NCBI GenBank assembly: GCA_024280575.1
Contig: JAJRPV010000018.1
Span: forward strand, 32,237-96,236
Origin: Campylobacterales bacterium
Lineage (GTDB): Bacteria > Campylobacterota > Campylobacteria > Campylobacterales > Sulfurospirillaceae
Length of the DNA: 64,000 nt
Direction: 5' to 3'
The position numbers were made by a program, and so were the translations under genes. Every line of letters starts with the position of its first letter. Position 1 is the first letter of the stretch. Below, one piece after another: positions 30,188 through 40,121 of this stretch. The notes under the pieces were generated by a model. It worked only from the letters and a program-made list of their open reading frames with translations, was not told the origin of the DNA and ran no database searches.

Positions 30188-31975
30188 ATGAAAAACTTGC
30201 TATTTAATAAAACAATGGGGATAATATTTCTATTATTCTTTTTAAATATATCTTCGTATGCAGCATTTCCAAAACAAAATATACTATCTCCTCAGGAAGC
30301 TTTTAAAGTAAGTTCAAAACAAACAAACAAAGGAGTAAATATAACTATAAAACTTGGCGATAAGATGTATGCCTATGATAATAAGCTACATGTAGAGCTT
30401 ATTTCTCCAGTTAAGATTTTGCTAGATAAAGAAACAATTCGTCCAAAACCAGTACTTTTTCATAAGTTTATTGTGCATAGAAAAGATATAAATATTCTGA
30501 TTCCAAAAAATGTTATCAAAAAATATGTAAAAAATGGGAAATACAAAATTAAAGTTTCTTACCAAGGATGCTCTGAAGTGGGACTTTGTTATCAGCCTAT
30601 GAGTAATACTTATGAATATACCTCCTCAAATAATATTTCTAAAACTAATCAAATTAAAACACCAATTGTCAATGCGTCAGAAGAAGATAGAATTGCAAAT
30701 AGTATTAAAAACAGTAGTTTTTTGATTGTTTTACTTACTTTTTTTGGCTTTGGCTTGCTGCTTTCATTGACACCTTGTGTTTTTCCAATGATACCAATAT
30801 TATCCTCGATTATAGTGTCCCAATCAGATGAAAATATGAATACAAAAAAAGCATTCTTTTTGTCTCTCGTATATGTATTAGCCATGTCTTTAGCTTATAC
30901 AATAGCAGGTGTTTTGGCAGGTTTATTTGGTGCAAATATTCAAGTTGCATTGCAAGATCCTTGGGTAATATCAATATTCAGTTTTATTTTTGTGCTTTTA
31001 GCTTTTTCTATGTTTGGGTTTTATGAAATACAAATGCCAAGTTTTATCCAATCGAAATTATCCAAAAAAAATGATAATGCAAAAAAAAGCGGAATACTTG
31101 GAGTTGCCGTTATGGGATTTCTATCTGCTTTGATAGTAGGACCTTGTGTTGCTGCACCACTTGCCGGAGCTTTAGTTTACATAGGTCAAAGCGGTGATGC
31201 CCTCTTGGGTGGATCTGCTCTGTTTGTCATGAGTTTAGGTATGGGTGTACCATTGTTGATCATAGGGGCAGGTGCTGGAAGATTTATGCCTAGACCTGGA
31301 TCTTGGATGAACAATATAAAGGCAGTTTTCGGTGTTTTGATGTTGGCGGTTGCAATATATATGCTTTCTCGAATCTTGGATGCACAAGTTACAATGTATT
31401 TATGGATGGCATTGCTACTCATAACCTCAATATATATGGGTGCACTTGAACCATTAGGTAAAGATGTGGGCGGTTGGTTTAAATTTTTCAAAGGTTTAGG
31501 ACTAATTGTTTTTATTTATGCTATATTTCTTTTTATAGGAGCTGCAAGGGGTAATACAAATCCGTTGAACCCTTTAGAGAGAAAAAGTAATCAAATAAAA
31601 ACCAATAGTGTTAAAGTGGAGCAAAATAGTTTTAAAAGAGTTAAGACTTTAGAAGAATTAAATAAAATTGTAATTGAGTCAAAAAAACCGGTTATGATTG
31701 ATTTTCGTGCTGATTGGTGCATAAGTTGTAAAGAATTAGAGGAAAATACATTTAGAAATTCTTCTGTTGAAAAAACAATGAAAAATTTTAAATTACTTCA
31801 AGTAGATGTGACTGAAAATAGTATGGAAGACAAAAAATTATTAAAAAGATTTAATGTTTTTGGACCGCCAGCAATTATTTTTTTAAAAAATGGAAAAGAG
31901 TTGAAATCCTTAAAAGTGGTTGGTTATATAAATGCAAAAGAATTTGAAAAAGTATTGAAAGATGTTTTAAAATGA
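30188..31975 (+). CDS. dsbD: Thiol:disulfide interchange protein DsbD
   Basis: Carries reducing power from cytoplasmic thioredoxin across the inner membrane to periplasmic thiol proteins, including those of cytochrome c maturation. Signal peptide, then an N-terminal periplasmic domain with CSEVGLCYQP, a membrane domain of about eight helices with LSLTPCVFPMIPIL and GPCVAAPLAGAL, and a C-terminal thioredoxin domain with DWCISCKELE. All three redox cysteine pairs are present. I chose ATG 30188, after AAAAGG, rather than an upstream ATG at 30152, because it begins the signal peptide directly. Confidence 0.94.
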   Translation: MKNLLFNKTMGIIFLLFFLNISSYAAFPKQNILSPQEAFKVSSKQTNKGVNITIKLGDKMYAYDNKLHVELISPVKILLDKETIRPKPVLFHKFIVHRKDINILIPKNVIKKYVKNGKYKIKVSYQGCSEVGLCYQPMSNTYEYTSSNNISKTNQIKTPIVNASEEDRIANSIKNSSFLIVLLTFFGFGLLLSLTPCVFPMIPILSSIIVSQSDENMNTKKAFFLSLVYVLAMSLAYTIAGVLAGLFGANIQVALQDPWVISIFSFIFVLLAFSMFGFYEIQMPSFIQSKLSKKNDNAKKSGILGVAVMGFLSALIVGPCVAAPLAGALVYIGQSGDALLGGSALFVMSLGMGVPLLIIGAGAGRFMPRPGSWMNNIKAVFGVLMLAVAIYMLSRILDAQVTMYLWMALLLITSIYMGALEPLGKDVGGWFKFFKGLGLIVFIYAIFLFIGAARGNTNPLNPLERKSNQIKTNSVKVEQNSFKRVKTLEELNKIVIESKKPVMIDFRADWCISCKELEENTFRNSSVEKTMKNFKLLQVDVTENSMEDKKLLKRFNVFGPPAIIFLKNGKELKSLKVVGYINAKEFEKVLKDVLK

Positions 31976-32268
31976 AGGTAGTTTTAGTTGTTGATATTGT
32001 TGGGTTGAAGGATGCAAATAATTTTAATAAACACCTTAAAAAGGAAGGTTTTAAACAAATTGAAGGTGAAGATTTTGCATATGAAGGGGAAGCTCATACG
32101 CATATATTTAATACTAGGGCATACATTACAGAAGTAGTATCTAAGGGCTTGGCAAAAATAGATTTTAGTGATTGCAAAATAATTTTTCAAATTGGAGAAA
32201 ATCCAATGGAAACATATGTATATAATAAAAGTAAAAAAGATTTTATTACCACTACTCCAACAAGCTAA
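31972..32268 (+). CDS. Small hypothetical protein coupled to dsbD
   Basis: A 98-residue soluble protein whose ATG overlaps the dsbD stop. It looks like a compact alpha/beta protein (KVVLVVDIVGLKDANNFNKHL; CKIIFQIGENP) and has no signal peptide. I do not recognise a family. Translational coupling to dsbD suggests a linked role, but none can be named. Confidence 0.65.
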   Translation: MKVVLVVDIVGLKDANNFNKHLKKEGFKQIEGEDFAYEGEAHTHIFNTRAYITEVVSKGLAKIDFSDCKIIFQIGENPMETYVYNKSKKDFITTTPTS

Positions 32269-32270
32269 AC

Positions 32271-32286
32271 TGGAACTTTTATTGCT
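32271..32286 (+). promoter_or_regulatory. Sigma-54 promoter of flgH
   Basis: TGGAAC-TTTTA-TTGCT matches the sigma-54 consensus TGGCAC-N5-TTGCW at all but one position and keeps the GG-N10-GC spacing. It starts three bases after the previous stop and 50 bases before the flgH ATG. RpoN control of hook and basal-body genes is established in Campylobacterota, and rpoN itself is at 50183. Confidence 0.75.
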
Positions 32287-32320
32287 TTATATGTTTATAT
32301 ACATATAAAAATGAGGAATT

Positions 32321-33031
32321 ATGAAAAAAATTGTATTTTTATCTTTGGTTGCTATACTTTATACAGGTTGCTCACAACATCCTGCTGATCCTGTAATTAC
32401 CATGAAAGCGCCAACATATGTTGACCAACTCCCCTCTAAAGTAAATGATACTCCTAGATCAAATCCTGGAAGTCTCTTCGGACAAGGAGATAATCCCCTT
32501 TTTTCTGATTTAAAAGCTATGCATGTTAATGATATAGTAACAGTTACAATTAGTGAAAATATTGCACAAAGTTCAAATGCAAAGAGAAATTTGTCAAAGG
32601 ATAGTAAAGATTCTCTTGGTGGAGGCATTATAACAAATAATGGATCAAATGGGATTCTCAAGAGTGCAACAGATGCAATAAATGGTGTAACCAACATAGG
32701 TTTTCAAACAGGTTCAAATAACTCTTTTTCCGGTGCCGGGGCAAACAGTAGAGATGAAAAGTTTAACACAACGGTTTCTGCTAGAATTGTTAAAATTCTA
32801 AACAATGGAAATTATTTTATCGTGGGCAGTAGAGAACTTTTATTAAATGGTGAAAAGCAAATTATACAAATTAGTGGCGTAATAAGGCCGTATGACATAG
32901 ACCAGACTAATAAAATAGATTCTAGATATATTGCAGATGCAAAAATACTTTATAAAACACAAGGAGAAATGGACCAAAACTTGAAAAAACCGTGGGGGTC
33001 AAGATTTATGGATACTATCTGGCCTTTTTAA
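32321..33031 (+). CDS. flgH: Flagellar L-ring protein FlgH
   Basis: Outer-membrane lipoprotein forming the L ring around the flagellar rod. The 236-residue protein has a lipoprotein signal peptide with lipobox LYTGC (Cys17). FlgH features include NPGSLFGQGDNPLFSDLKAMHVNDIVTVTI and, near the C-terminus, ISGVIRPYDIDQTNKI. GAGGAATT precedes the ATG, and a sigma-54 promoter lies upstream. It converges with dgkA on the other strand, nine bases away. Confidence 0.95.
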   Translation: MKKIVFLSLVAILYTGCSQHPADPVITMKAPTYVDQLPSKVNDTPRSNPGSLFGQGDNPLFSDLKAMHVNDIVTVTISENIAQSSNAKRNLSKDSKDSLGGGIITNNGSNGILKSATDAINGVTNIGFQTGSNNSFSGAGANSRDEKFNTTVSARIVKILNNGNYFIVGSRELLLNGEKQIIQISGVIRPYDIDQTNKIDSRYIADAKILYKTQGEMDQNLKKPWGSRFMDTIWPF

Positions 33032-33039
33032 GTAACTAC

Positions 33040-33393
33040 TCAATATAATAATACAGATATCCAAACTAAAAAAACGACAAAATATGACATAAAAACTAAT
33101 GCAGCACCTGCATCTTTTGCCTTTTTAGCAAGATGATGATGCTCAAGTGTTACTAAATCTACTGCTCTTTCAATAGCACTGTTTGTGATTTCTCCAAGTA
33201 GAGGTAAAAAAAGAGATATAATCATAATAGCTGTTTTTACATATGATAAATTTAAAAAAATAATTATGATTGTCAGGATTACTAATGCAGATAATTGCAT
33301 TTTAAATGATTTTTCATTTTGAAAAATATCTTTTAACCCTTCAATAGCATAGTTAGTATTTTTAAAAAGATTATATTTTGGTTTATTTAGCAA
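33040..33393 (-). CDS. dgkA: Diacylglycerol kinase
   Basis: Small inner-membrane kinase that recycles diacylglycerol to phosphatidic acid. The 117-residue protein has three membrane helices and the family signature NSAIERAVDLVTLEHHHLAKKAKDAGAA, shown here as its key part EITNSAIERAVDLV and AKDAGAALV. It sits 14 bases downstream of the MshG-like gene and is the last gene of that run, although it is probably not part of the machine. Confidence 0.92.
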   Translation of the reverse strand: MLNKPKYNLFKNTNYAIEGLKDIFQNEKSFKMQLSALVILTIIIIFLNLSYVKTAIMIISLFLPLLGEITNSAIERAVDLVTLEHHHLAKKAKDAGAALVFMSYFVVFLVWISVLLY

Positions 33394-33407
33394 AGTATTT
33401 CCCGCAT

Positions 33408-34649
33408 CTAGTTTTTAACTGCTTTTGCTAAATCCCACATAGGCATAAATATACCAAGTGCCATCAAGAGTACCATTCCCGCGATAAAACCAAGCAGTAT
33501 AGGCTCAATATAACTAGAAATATTATCTATAATTTCATTAAATCTAGATTTAAAATAATCTGTTACTTTTTCTAGCATCTTATCTAGTGTACCACTTTGC
33601 TCCCCAGCTCCAATCATCTGTATCAGCATGCCTTCAAATAGCCCAGTTTCTTTAAATGCTTCTGTCAAAGATATACCTCTTTGAACAGAAACATTAACAC
33701 TACTCAATTTTTGTTTTAAATACATATTGTCTAAGGTAAGCAATGAAGTATCTAGCGCATCAGCTATCGGGATACCAGAGCGAATCAATTCAGTAAAAAC
33801 TAGTGTAAACCTCGCCATAGTTGCATAAAATACTATATTTCCAATTAAATAAACTTTTAAAATATATCTGTCATACTTTTTCTTGAACTCTATGTTGTTG
33901 GCAAGCATATATTTAAAAAAGATGATAGTGATAATGATAAATGCTAGTAGATAAAAACCATAATTATGTATAATATTTTCTAAAAAAAGTAAAATTTTTG
34001 TAGGTAGTGGCAGTTCTGTTTTAAATTTGGAAAATATTTCTTTAAATTTCGGGACAACATAAACCATAAGTATTGTGAAGGCAATAGCGATAGCTACCAT
34101 CACTGTTATAGGGTATCGCATAGCTTTTTTAAATTTTTGACGATTTTCTTCTATCTCTTCTAGAATTTCAGCTAATTTTTCCAGAGATTCAGCCATATTT
34201 CCTGTGCTTTCCCCAAGCTCAATCATAGCCAATGTTACATCACCCAAATCATTTCTAAAAGGCATCATAGCCTGTGTTAAACTAAGTCCGGAGTTAAGAT
34301 CATCATTTACATTATCAAAAATCTCTTTTAGTGTTTTGTCAACACTGGCACCCGCAACTTCTTTGATGCTATCGTGTATTGATATTCCAGCATTTGTCAT
34401 AACGGCCAATTGTCTAATTGCTGCAATAAGGGCTTTTATATTTATATTTTTTTTAATAATTGTTTTAAAGAATTTGTCTTTAAATTCTGAAAATTGATCT
34501 TCAAGAGGAGCTGATGTAGCTTTGATATTAATAAGAATTCCTGGAACTTTGGTTTTTGCTATAGTGATAGCATCTCTCTTGCTTGGTGCTTTTATAATTT
34601 TTATCTCTTTTTTACCTTTAAAGAGTGATGTTACTTCAAAATAATTCAT
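33408..34649 (-). CDS. Type II secretion/type IV pilus inner-membrane platform protein (MshG/GspF-like)
   Basis: A 413-residue GspF/PilC-family platform protein with two copies of the T2SSF domain (about 65-190 and 270-400) and three membrane helices. Seen are LAVMTNAGISIHDSIKEVAG, ALTLAMIELGES-type and MIGAGEQSGTLDKML motifs. It would couple the cytoplasmic ATPase to fibre assembly. It overlaps the ATPase gene by four bases. The order of the whole locus is closest to the MSHA pilus cluster. Confidence 0.88.
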   Translation of the reverse strand: MNYFEVTSLFKGKKEIKIIKAPSKRDAITIAKTKVPGILINIKATSAPLEDQFSEFKDKFFKTIIKKNINIKALIAAIRQLAVMTNAGISIHDSIKEVAGASVDKTLKEIFDNVNDDLNSGLSLTQAMMPFRNDLGDVTLAMIELGESTGNMAESLEKLAEILEEIEENRQKFKKAMRYPITVMVAIAIAFTILMVYVVPKFKEIFSKFKTELPLPTKILLFLENIIHNYGFYLLAFIIITIIFFKYMLANNIEFKKKYDRYILKVYLIGNIVFYATMARFTLVFTELIRSGIPIADALDTSLLTLDNMYLKQKLSSVNVSVQRGISLTEAFKETGLFEGMLIQMIGAGEQSGTLDKMLEKVTDYFKSRFNEIIDNISSYIEPILLGFIAGMVLLMALGIFMPMWDLAKAVKN

Positions 34650-36343
34650 ACTTTTGCCACTCTAATTACTTCCTCTATGGTGGTTACTCCTCTGGCTGCT
34701 CTTAAAACACCATCTTTGTAGATATCTACAAAGCCTTCATTATATGCTTGTTTTTTTATATTTTCTTTACTATCTCCTTGCGCAATCATGCTTGATATCT
34801 TTTCACTGACGATTAAAATCTCTGAAAGCATTTCCCTTCCCATATAGCCAGTTTGAGCACATTTCTCACATCCATTGTGTTTGTAAAATTGAAAATCTTT
34901 AGGCAGTATATCTTTAATATCCTCATATGCAGTTTTAGGAAGTGTGATTTTGCTTTTACAATATGAGCATAGTTTTCTTACTAATCTTTGTGCTTCAATT
35001 GCTACCAAAGACCCACTAAGCAAATAGGGTTCAATTCCCATATCCATAACTCTTGTAATTGCACTTATAGCATCATTAGTGTGAAGTGTAGAAAAAACTA
35101 AATGCCCGGTAAGTGCCGCTTGAACAGCAATTCTGAGTGTTTCCTGATCTCTAACTTCTCCAATCATTATGATATCAGGATCTTGCCTTAAAATCGATTT
35201 TAAAGCAGAAGCAAAAGTTAAATTTGCTTTTTCGTTTACTTGCACTTGCTGAATCAAATTTAATTGGTATTCAACAGGGTCTTCAACAGTAATAATTTTG
35301 GTTTCCACACTTTTGATTGCATTTAGTGCTGCATATAAAGTAGTGGTTTTACCGCTCCCCGTAGGGCCTGTTACAAATATTATGCCATATGGTGCTTTCA
35401 TAGAGAGATTAAATTTATCAAAATTATTTTTATGCATTCCAAGAGATTCGAGTTTAATCATCACTTTTGATTTATCTAAAATACGCATAACTATTGATTC
35501 ACCATGCAAAGTCGGAAGTGTTGAAATTCTAAAATCAAATTCTTTTGCAAGAATTGTTGCTGAAAATCTACCATCTTGTGGTTTTCTCTTTTCGGCAATA
35601 TCCATATTTGAAAGTAACTTTAAGCGAGATGCAAGAGGTGGATATATGTCTTTGTCAAAAATAAATGTTTCCGCAAGCATGCCGTCAATTCTACTTCTTA
35701 CTACACAGTTATTGACTGTAGGCTCTACATGTATATCACTTGCTCTTGAGAGTATAGAAGTTTTTAAAATAACCTCTATTAATTTTAATATACCGGATGA
35801 TTCTTGAGGATTGTCACTAGCACTTGATGTTATCTCTTTTCTAATTTCTCCTATTAGTTCTTTAATACTATCGCCAAGTTCAATCTTATTTAGATATTTT
35901 TCGATTAGTGATGGTTCGCTTATGACTGTTTTTACGAGTTTTCTTGGAAATATTCTTTGGATTGCCTCTTGAGCATTTATGTCGATTGGATCTTTGAAAG
36001 CAACATAAACATTTATTTCATCCTCTTTTACCGGTAGCGCATAGAATGTTTTAAGTTGTGCAAATGGTAATTTTGTAACCATTCTGTGATTTATATCAAT
36101 TGAATCTAAGTCTATATATGTTGCATTTAAATTTTTGGCTAATTCTTTTAGAAAATCTTCAATATTTACTGCAAAATATTTATTGATATCTTCAATTTGT
36201 ATATTGCCTTTTTTATAAAATTCAATAATTAAAATTAATAAATCTTCTTTTTCAAAAAGATGTCTGTCTAAAAGTATTTCATAAACATCTTTATCTTTTT
36301 CTTTAGATTCTTCTTTTACTATGTTGGCAGTATTTTCGTCCAA
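34646..36343 (-). CDS. Type II secretion/type IV pilus assembly ATPase (MshE/GspE-like)
   Basis: A 565-residue secretion ATPase with an N-terminal GspE_N-like region, then Walker A GPTGSGKTTTLYAAL, Asp box, Walker B DPDIIMIGEVRDQET, and the His box TLHTNDA. A tetracysteine zinc site is present (CSYCKS and CEKCAQTG). It drives pilin polymerisation. The first codon appears to be TTG at 36343. It overlaps the platform protein gene and lies 55 bases after the preceding hypothetical gene. Confidence 0.92.
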   Translation of the reverse strand: MDENTANIVKEESKEKDKDVYEILLDRHLFEKEDLLILIIEFYKKGNIQIEDINKYFAVNIEDFLKELAKNLNATYIDLDSIDINHRMVTKLPFAQLKTFYALPVKEDEINVYVAFKDPIDINAQEAIQRIFPRKLVKTVISEPSLIEKYLNKIELGDSIKELIGEIRKEITSSASDNPQESSGILKLIEVILKTSILSRASDIHVEPTVNNCVVRSRIDGMLAETFIFDKDIYPPLASRLKLLSNMDIAEKRKPQDGRFSATILAKEFDFRISTLPTLHGESIVMRILDKSKVMIKLESLGMHKNNFDKFNLSMKAPYGIIFVTGPTGSGKTTTLYAALNAIKSVETKIITVEDPVEYQLNLIQQVQVNEKANLTFASALKSILRQDPDIIMIGEVRDQETLRIAVQAALTGHLVFSTLHTNDAISAITRVMDMGIEPYLLSGSLVAIEAQRLVRKLCSYCKSKITLPKTAYEDIKDILPKDFQFYKHNGCEKCAQTGYMGREMLSEILIVSEKISSMIAQGDSKENIKKQAYNEGFVDIYKDGVLRAARGVTTIEEVIRVAKV

Positions 36344-36398
36344 TACACGATTTTTGATTAAATATTATAATAATGCTAAATTTACATCACTCATATGT

Positions 36399-36950
36399 TT
36401 ACCAATATATTCTTGTTTTGATTATTTGATTATTTTTATATGTTCTTAAATACATTTTCTTTATATTATTCTTTTTTTCGATTGAGAGTCTATATTTAAT
36501 ATCAATATTTGCATCATTGCTGAACCAATATGCTCCATCTTTTAAGTTATATTTTCCTCTTGTAAATTTATCAAAGATTTTTGATAGTATATAATTTGTT
36601 TTAGGTAAATTAATATAAGATATATCAATACCATCACATAAAGCATGATAAAGCATCTTCTTTTCATATAAAATAGTTGTGAAATATGCGGCATTTTCTC
36701 TCGCAGCTTTAGTTTTATATAATTTAATGATAGGCAACATCAATCGGTTGAGCATATCTGATTTTAGGCATGAGTCCCCAAATAGATTTAAAAAAACTTC
36801 ATCATCCTTATAAGTCATATATAATCCACCTGACATTGAGCACGCCTGTGAATACTTACCGTTTAAATACAAATTTTTGATATCTTCTAAAGTTTTTGCA
36901 AAAGAAATATTTATTAATATTAACAATAGTATTATAATATTTTTAATCAT
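36399..36950 (-). CDS. Secreted hypothetical protein in the MSHA-like locus
   Basis: A 183-residue protein with a signal peptide (about residues 1-18) and helical repeat-like content containing Cys residues (KYSQACSMSGGLYM, NLFGDSCLKSDML, ALCDGIDIS). It resembles a short TPR/Sel1-like fold, but no family is certain. It overlaps the upstream MshN-like gene by eight bases, so it belongs to the operon and probably acts in the periplasm with the pilus machine. Confidence 0.65.
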   Translation of the reverse strand: MIKNIIILLLILINISFAKTLEDIKNLYLNGKYSQACSMSGGLYMTYKDDEVFLNLFGDSCLKSDMLNRLMLPIIKLYKTKAARENAAYFTTILYEKKMLYHALCDGIDISYINLPKTNYILSKIFDKFTRGKYNLKDGAYWFSNDANIDIKYRLSIEKKNNIKKMYLRTYKNNQIIKTRIYW

Positions 36951-37839
36951 TTAGTTCTCCATTAACTATATCTCTTAAAAGTAATCTTATATTCTTTGAC
37001 TCATTTGATTTTAAAAAAGCTTTGAGAGCTTTTATGGCATCTTCCCTTTTGTTTAATTTATATTTAGACTTTGCAAACCACATCCAACTTCTTTCACTTT
37101 GACTATCTATGTCATTAGCTATAATCGACCATTTCAAAGATTCTCTATAATTTTTTTGAGAATAATAATTTTCACAAAGCATTAATGCAAAAACAATATC
37201 ATGTGTTTTTTGAAATTTATTTTTTAAATATTGAATAGAATTAATATCCTTCATTACAATATGAATTTTTGTTTTTACATCTTTTTCTTTTGGTATTGTA
37301 TCATTTTTATTAATATTTTTTACTGTATTTGTATTTTTTTGCTTTATGTTACTATTTTTAATATTTAAAAAGTATGTATTTAATCTTAGTTTTCCAGTTA
37401 ACAAAACATTGCTTGCTTTTCTGCTCGATGGCTTAATGTGAAAAATTAATTTTCTATCCATATTGTTGTTCATATTGCTCGTGTTTGTATTGTTTATGTC
37501 CAATTTAATAATCTCTTCTGTCATGTTAGATATATTTTTCTTTGGTATGATTATTTTTTTTGTTTTTGTTAGATTAGTATCCTCTTTGACATTTTCAATT
37601 TTGGTAAAATTTGTATCTTTTTGTTGTAGTATATTATTAGTTTTTTCAATTTTACTTTTTATAACTTTATTTGTATCTACAATTTTTTTCTTAATATTTG
37701 GAGCATAAAAGAGAAAATAAAATGTAGACATGGCAGTTAATAAAAGAAAAATTATAACAATAAATAATTTTAATCTTTTTTTAAATATATATCTTGAGTA
37801 TTTTTTTTCTAAATCTACTATATCTTTAGTGCTAAGCAT
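36943..37839 (-). CDS. MshN-like TPR membrane protein
   Basis: A 298-residue protein with a cytoplasmic start, one membrane helix (about residues 25-47), a long Lys/Asn/Thr-rich periplasmic linker, and C-terminal TPR repeats (YYSQKNYRESLKWSIIANDI; WMWFAKSKYKLNKREDAIKA). That layout and its place after the MshM-like ATPase gene match MshN of the MSHA cluster. It overlaps both neighbours by eight bases. Confidence 0.72.
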   Translation of the reverse strand: MLSTKDIVDLEKKYSRYIFKKRLKLFIVIIFLLLTAMSTFYFLFYAPNIKKKIVDTNKVIKSKIEKTNNILQQKDTNFTKIENVKEDTNLTKTKKIIIPKKNISNMTEEIIKLDINNTNTSNMNNNMDRKLIFHIKPSSRKASNVLLTGKLRLNTYFLNIKNSNIKQKNTNTVKNINKNDTIPKEKDVKTKIHIVMKDINSIQYLKNKFQKTHDIVFALMLCENYYSQKNYRESLKWSIIANDIDSQSERSWMWFAKSKYKLNKREDAIKALKAFLKSNESKNIRLLLRDIVNGELND

Positions 37840-38644
37840 TTAACATGCCTTGTGAGATTGCAGCCATTTCTAAAAATTTAATTTGTAAAGATCTTTGATT
37901 TATTTTAGATGGATTCGATAGATCATAATACTCTAAAATTTCAAATAATTTATATAGAAATTTATTGATACTTCTTAGATTACCATTTGTAAATTTCATA
38001 ATCAATTTATAGTGTTTTTCTTTAAACATAGCAACATATTCAAATTTATTGTGAAAAATTAATTTTTTTTCTATATATATTTTACTCTCTAGATAAGTGG
38101 AGTCTTCTAGCTCTATTGTCTCCCAAATACGAGTTTTAAAATAGTCTTTTGCTAAAATATCTTCTTTGCCTGTTTTGTGAACAGTGAAGATGAATTTAAA
38201 TTTTCTAGAATCAGCTAATAACCTAATTTTCTCAATTAAATCATTTGGATACAGTTGAGATTCATCTATTAATACAGTGATTGCATCTTGATTTTTATCT
38301 AGTTTTGAATCAACGATAGAAAGAAATTCATCATAGCCATTAAATTTTGGAGGTTCTTGTTTGAAGACTTTTATATATAAAACTTTTAAAAATTCAATTT
38401 CATCAAAAAATGGTCTTGGAAGGAAAATTATATTTTTCTTTTTTTTAAAATCTCTATATATTTTTTCCAGTAAAAAAGTTTTACCAGCTCCTGGTTTTCC
38501 ATAAAATAATATAAGCTTAAGTGGCTTATCAATTGTTTGAATCAATTTTTCATAAGCCGCAGAAGATTTATCTAGATTTACATAATCAAAAACGGCACCA
38601 TCAATAAAAATATTTTTTAATTCAGTAAATTGGCTATTATTCAT
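37832..38644 (-). CDS. MshM/ExeA-like AAA ATPase
   Basis: A 270-residue P-loop ATPase with Walker A FYGKPGAGKTFLLEKI and Walker B AITVLIDESQLYP, in the ExeA/GspA and MshM family. Such proteins help place or assemble the secretin through the cell wall. It lies between the MshL-like secretin gene and the MshN-like gene and overlaps each by eight bases. Confidence 0.85.
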   Translation of the reverse strand: MNNSQFTELKNIFIDGAVFDYVNLDKSSAAYEKLIQTIDKPLKLILFYGKPGAGKTFLLEKIYRDFKKKKNIIFLPRPFFDEIEFLKVLYIKVFKQEPPKFNGYDEFLSIVDSKLDKNQDAITVLIDESQLYPNDLIEKIRLLADSRKFKFIFTVHKTGKEDILAKDYFKTRIWETIELEDSTYLESKIYIEKKLIFHNKFEYVAMFKEKHYKLIMKFTNGNLRSINKFLYKLFEILEYYDLSNPSKINQRSLQIKFLEMAAISQGMLNA

Positions 38645-40121
38645 ACATTCTCTTGGAAAAACCTAACTCTCTCAAAGATGTCTTTGTTACTCCATTGACT
38701 CCAATAATTTTAGGGGTTATAACAAAAATCAACTCTTGAGAAGTTAAACTATCACCTGTATGTTTAAATGCATTGCCGATGATTGGAATATCTCCAAGCA
38801 ACGGTACACTTGAGTGTGTTTTTCCTTTAGAATTTGTTATTAATCCACCAAGTATTATTGTACTGCCATCTTTTATTCTGACGACAGTTGAGAGTTTTTT
38901 CTCTGATGTATCCGGAGCTATTTCTCTTGGAACTGTTTGCTTTCCATCATCTTCAGTATACTTAAAGTTGCTAACAGATGGATTAATTCTAAGAATTATC
39001 TCATTATTATTAGAAATTTCAGGTGTGATATTTAGTAAAACGCCTATTAAGATTGAATAGTTTTTATAAGTAGTAGTGGTAACAGTATTTACATTTGCAC
39101 TATTCGCAGTATCCTCAGGGACACGATAATTGATATTATCGCCAACTGTTATTAAAGCTTGTTGGTTGTTTAGCGTTAAGACTTTTGGACTAGATACTAC
39201 TTTTGTATTTCCATTGGTTTCCAGAAAGTCCATAAGTCCAGCCATGCTAAAAACATTATTACTTAAAACTGTATAGGTATTTGCCACATTTATATCATCA
39301 AGAGATCCATTTGTTGATCCATTTGCATTGTGACTGAGTGATCCACTTAATGAAAGTCTAAATTTACTCCAGTCAATTCCTTTTGAGCTTTTATTTTCCA
39401 GGTCAACCGATAAAATTGACACATTAATTAACACTTGTTTGTGAAGTCTTTTCCTTAAAATCTCTATATAATTTTCTACTCTATCTAGCTGTTTTTTTGT
39501 TGCTGTAATTGTTATGATTCCAGCATTTGGATTTATGATTGGCTTGCTTGCCTTATATTTATCCTGTGCAGTGTTTAAAACAGATGTCAGTTCATCAGAA
39601 ATCTTTGACCAAAAATCAAAGGAATCATTTGAAGTTATTTTGTTGTCCCCATTAACAGTTTTCTTTCCGCCTTCTTCTGTTGGTGTTGCATCTACTGAAG
39701 CATTAAGTACAGCAGTCCCATTTCTTATCGATGTAATATAGTCGATATTGAAAATTTTAGTCTTTAAAGATGATATTTCTAAAAAGTCTTTGTTGAAAGA
39801 ATAATATAAATCATTTTCTCCAATTAACAGATTAAAAAGTTCATTTAGTGATGCATCTTTTATATTTACACCATCTAACTTCTTTTTTAGTATCTCTCTT
39901 GCAAAATCATCTTTAATCAAAATTGTAAAATTGCATGAATCAGCGATTTGTGATAATAGATTTATATTACTTACCTTGCTATTTGTCTTTATGCTAAATG
40001 TTCTATATTCGCAAGATTTAGTGCTACTTGCTGCTTGTAGAGGAAATACTGCTAAGCAAGCCAAAAGTATAAATGAAAATATTTTTTTATTACTTTGATG
40101 AAAATTTGAATCTAGACCCAT
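38637..40121 (-). CDS. Type II/IV secretin (MshL-like)
   Basis: A 494-residue outer-membrane secretin forming the pore for the fibre. It has a signal peptide (to about residue 31), a short STN-like N-terminal domain, one N-domain containing ANAGIITITATKKQLDRVENYI-like residues (PNAGIITITATKKQLDRV), and the C-terminal secretin barrel with the hallmark VPLLGDIPIIGNAFKH. It overlaps the preceding MshK-like gene by 32 bases. No dedicated pilotin is seen. Confidence 0.92.
   Translation of the reverse strand: MGLDSNFHQSNKKIFSFILLACLAVFPLQAASSTKSCEYRTFSIKTNSKVSNINLLSQIADSCNFTILIKDDFAREILKKKLDGVNIKDASLNELFNLLIGENDLYYSFNKDFLEISSLKTKIFNIDYITSIRNGTAVLNASVDATPTEEGGKKTVNGDNKITSNDSFDFWSKISDELTSVLNTAQDKYKASKPIINPNAGIITITATKKQLDRVENYIEILRKRLHKQVLINVSILSVDLENKSSKGIDWSKFRLSLSGSLSHNANGSTNGSLDDINVANTYTVLSNNVFSMAGLMDFLETNGNTKVVSSPKVLTLNNQQALITVGDNINYRVPEDTANSANVNTVTTTTYKNYSILIGVLLNITPEISNNNEIILRINPSVSNFKYTEDDGKQTVPREIAPDTSEKKLSTVVRIKDGSTIILGGLITNSKGKTHSSVPLLGDIPIIGNAFKHTGDSLTSQELIFVITPKIIGVNGVTKTSLRELGFSKRMYE

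Noticed and set aside
35298..35807. 169-residue ORF opposite the secretion ATPase
   Set aside because: Antisense shadow of the Walker region.
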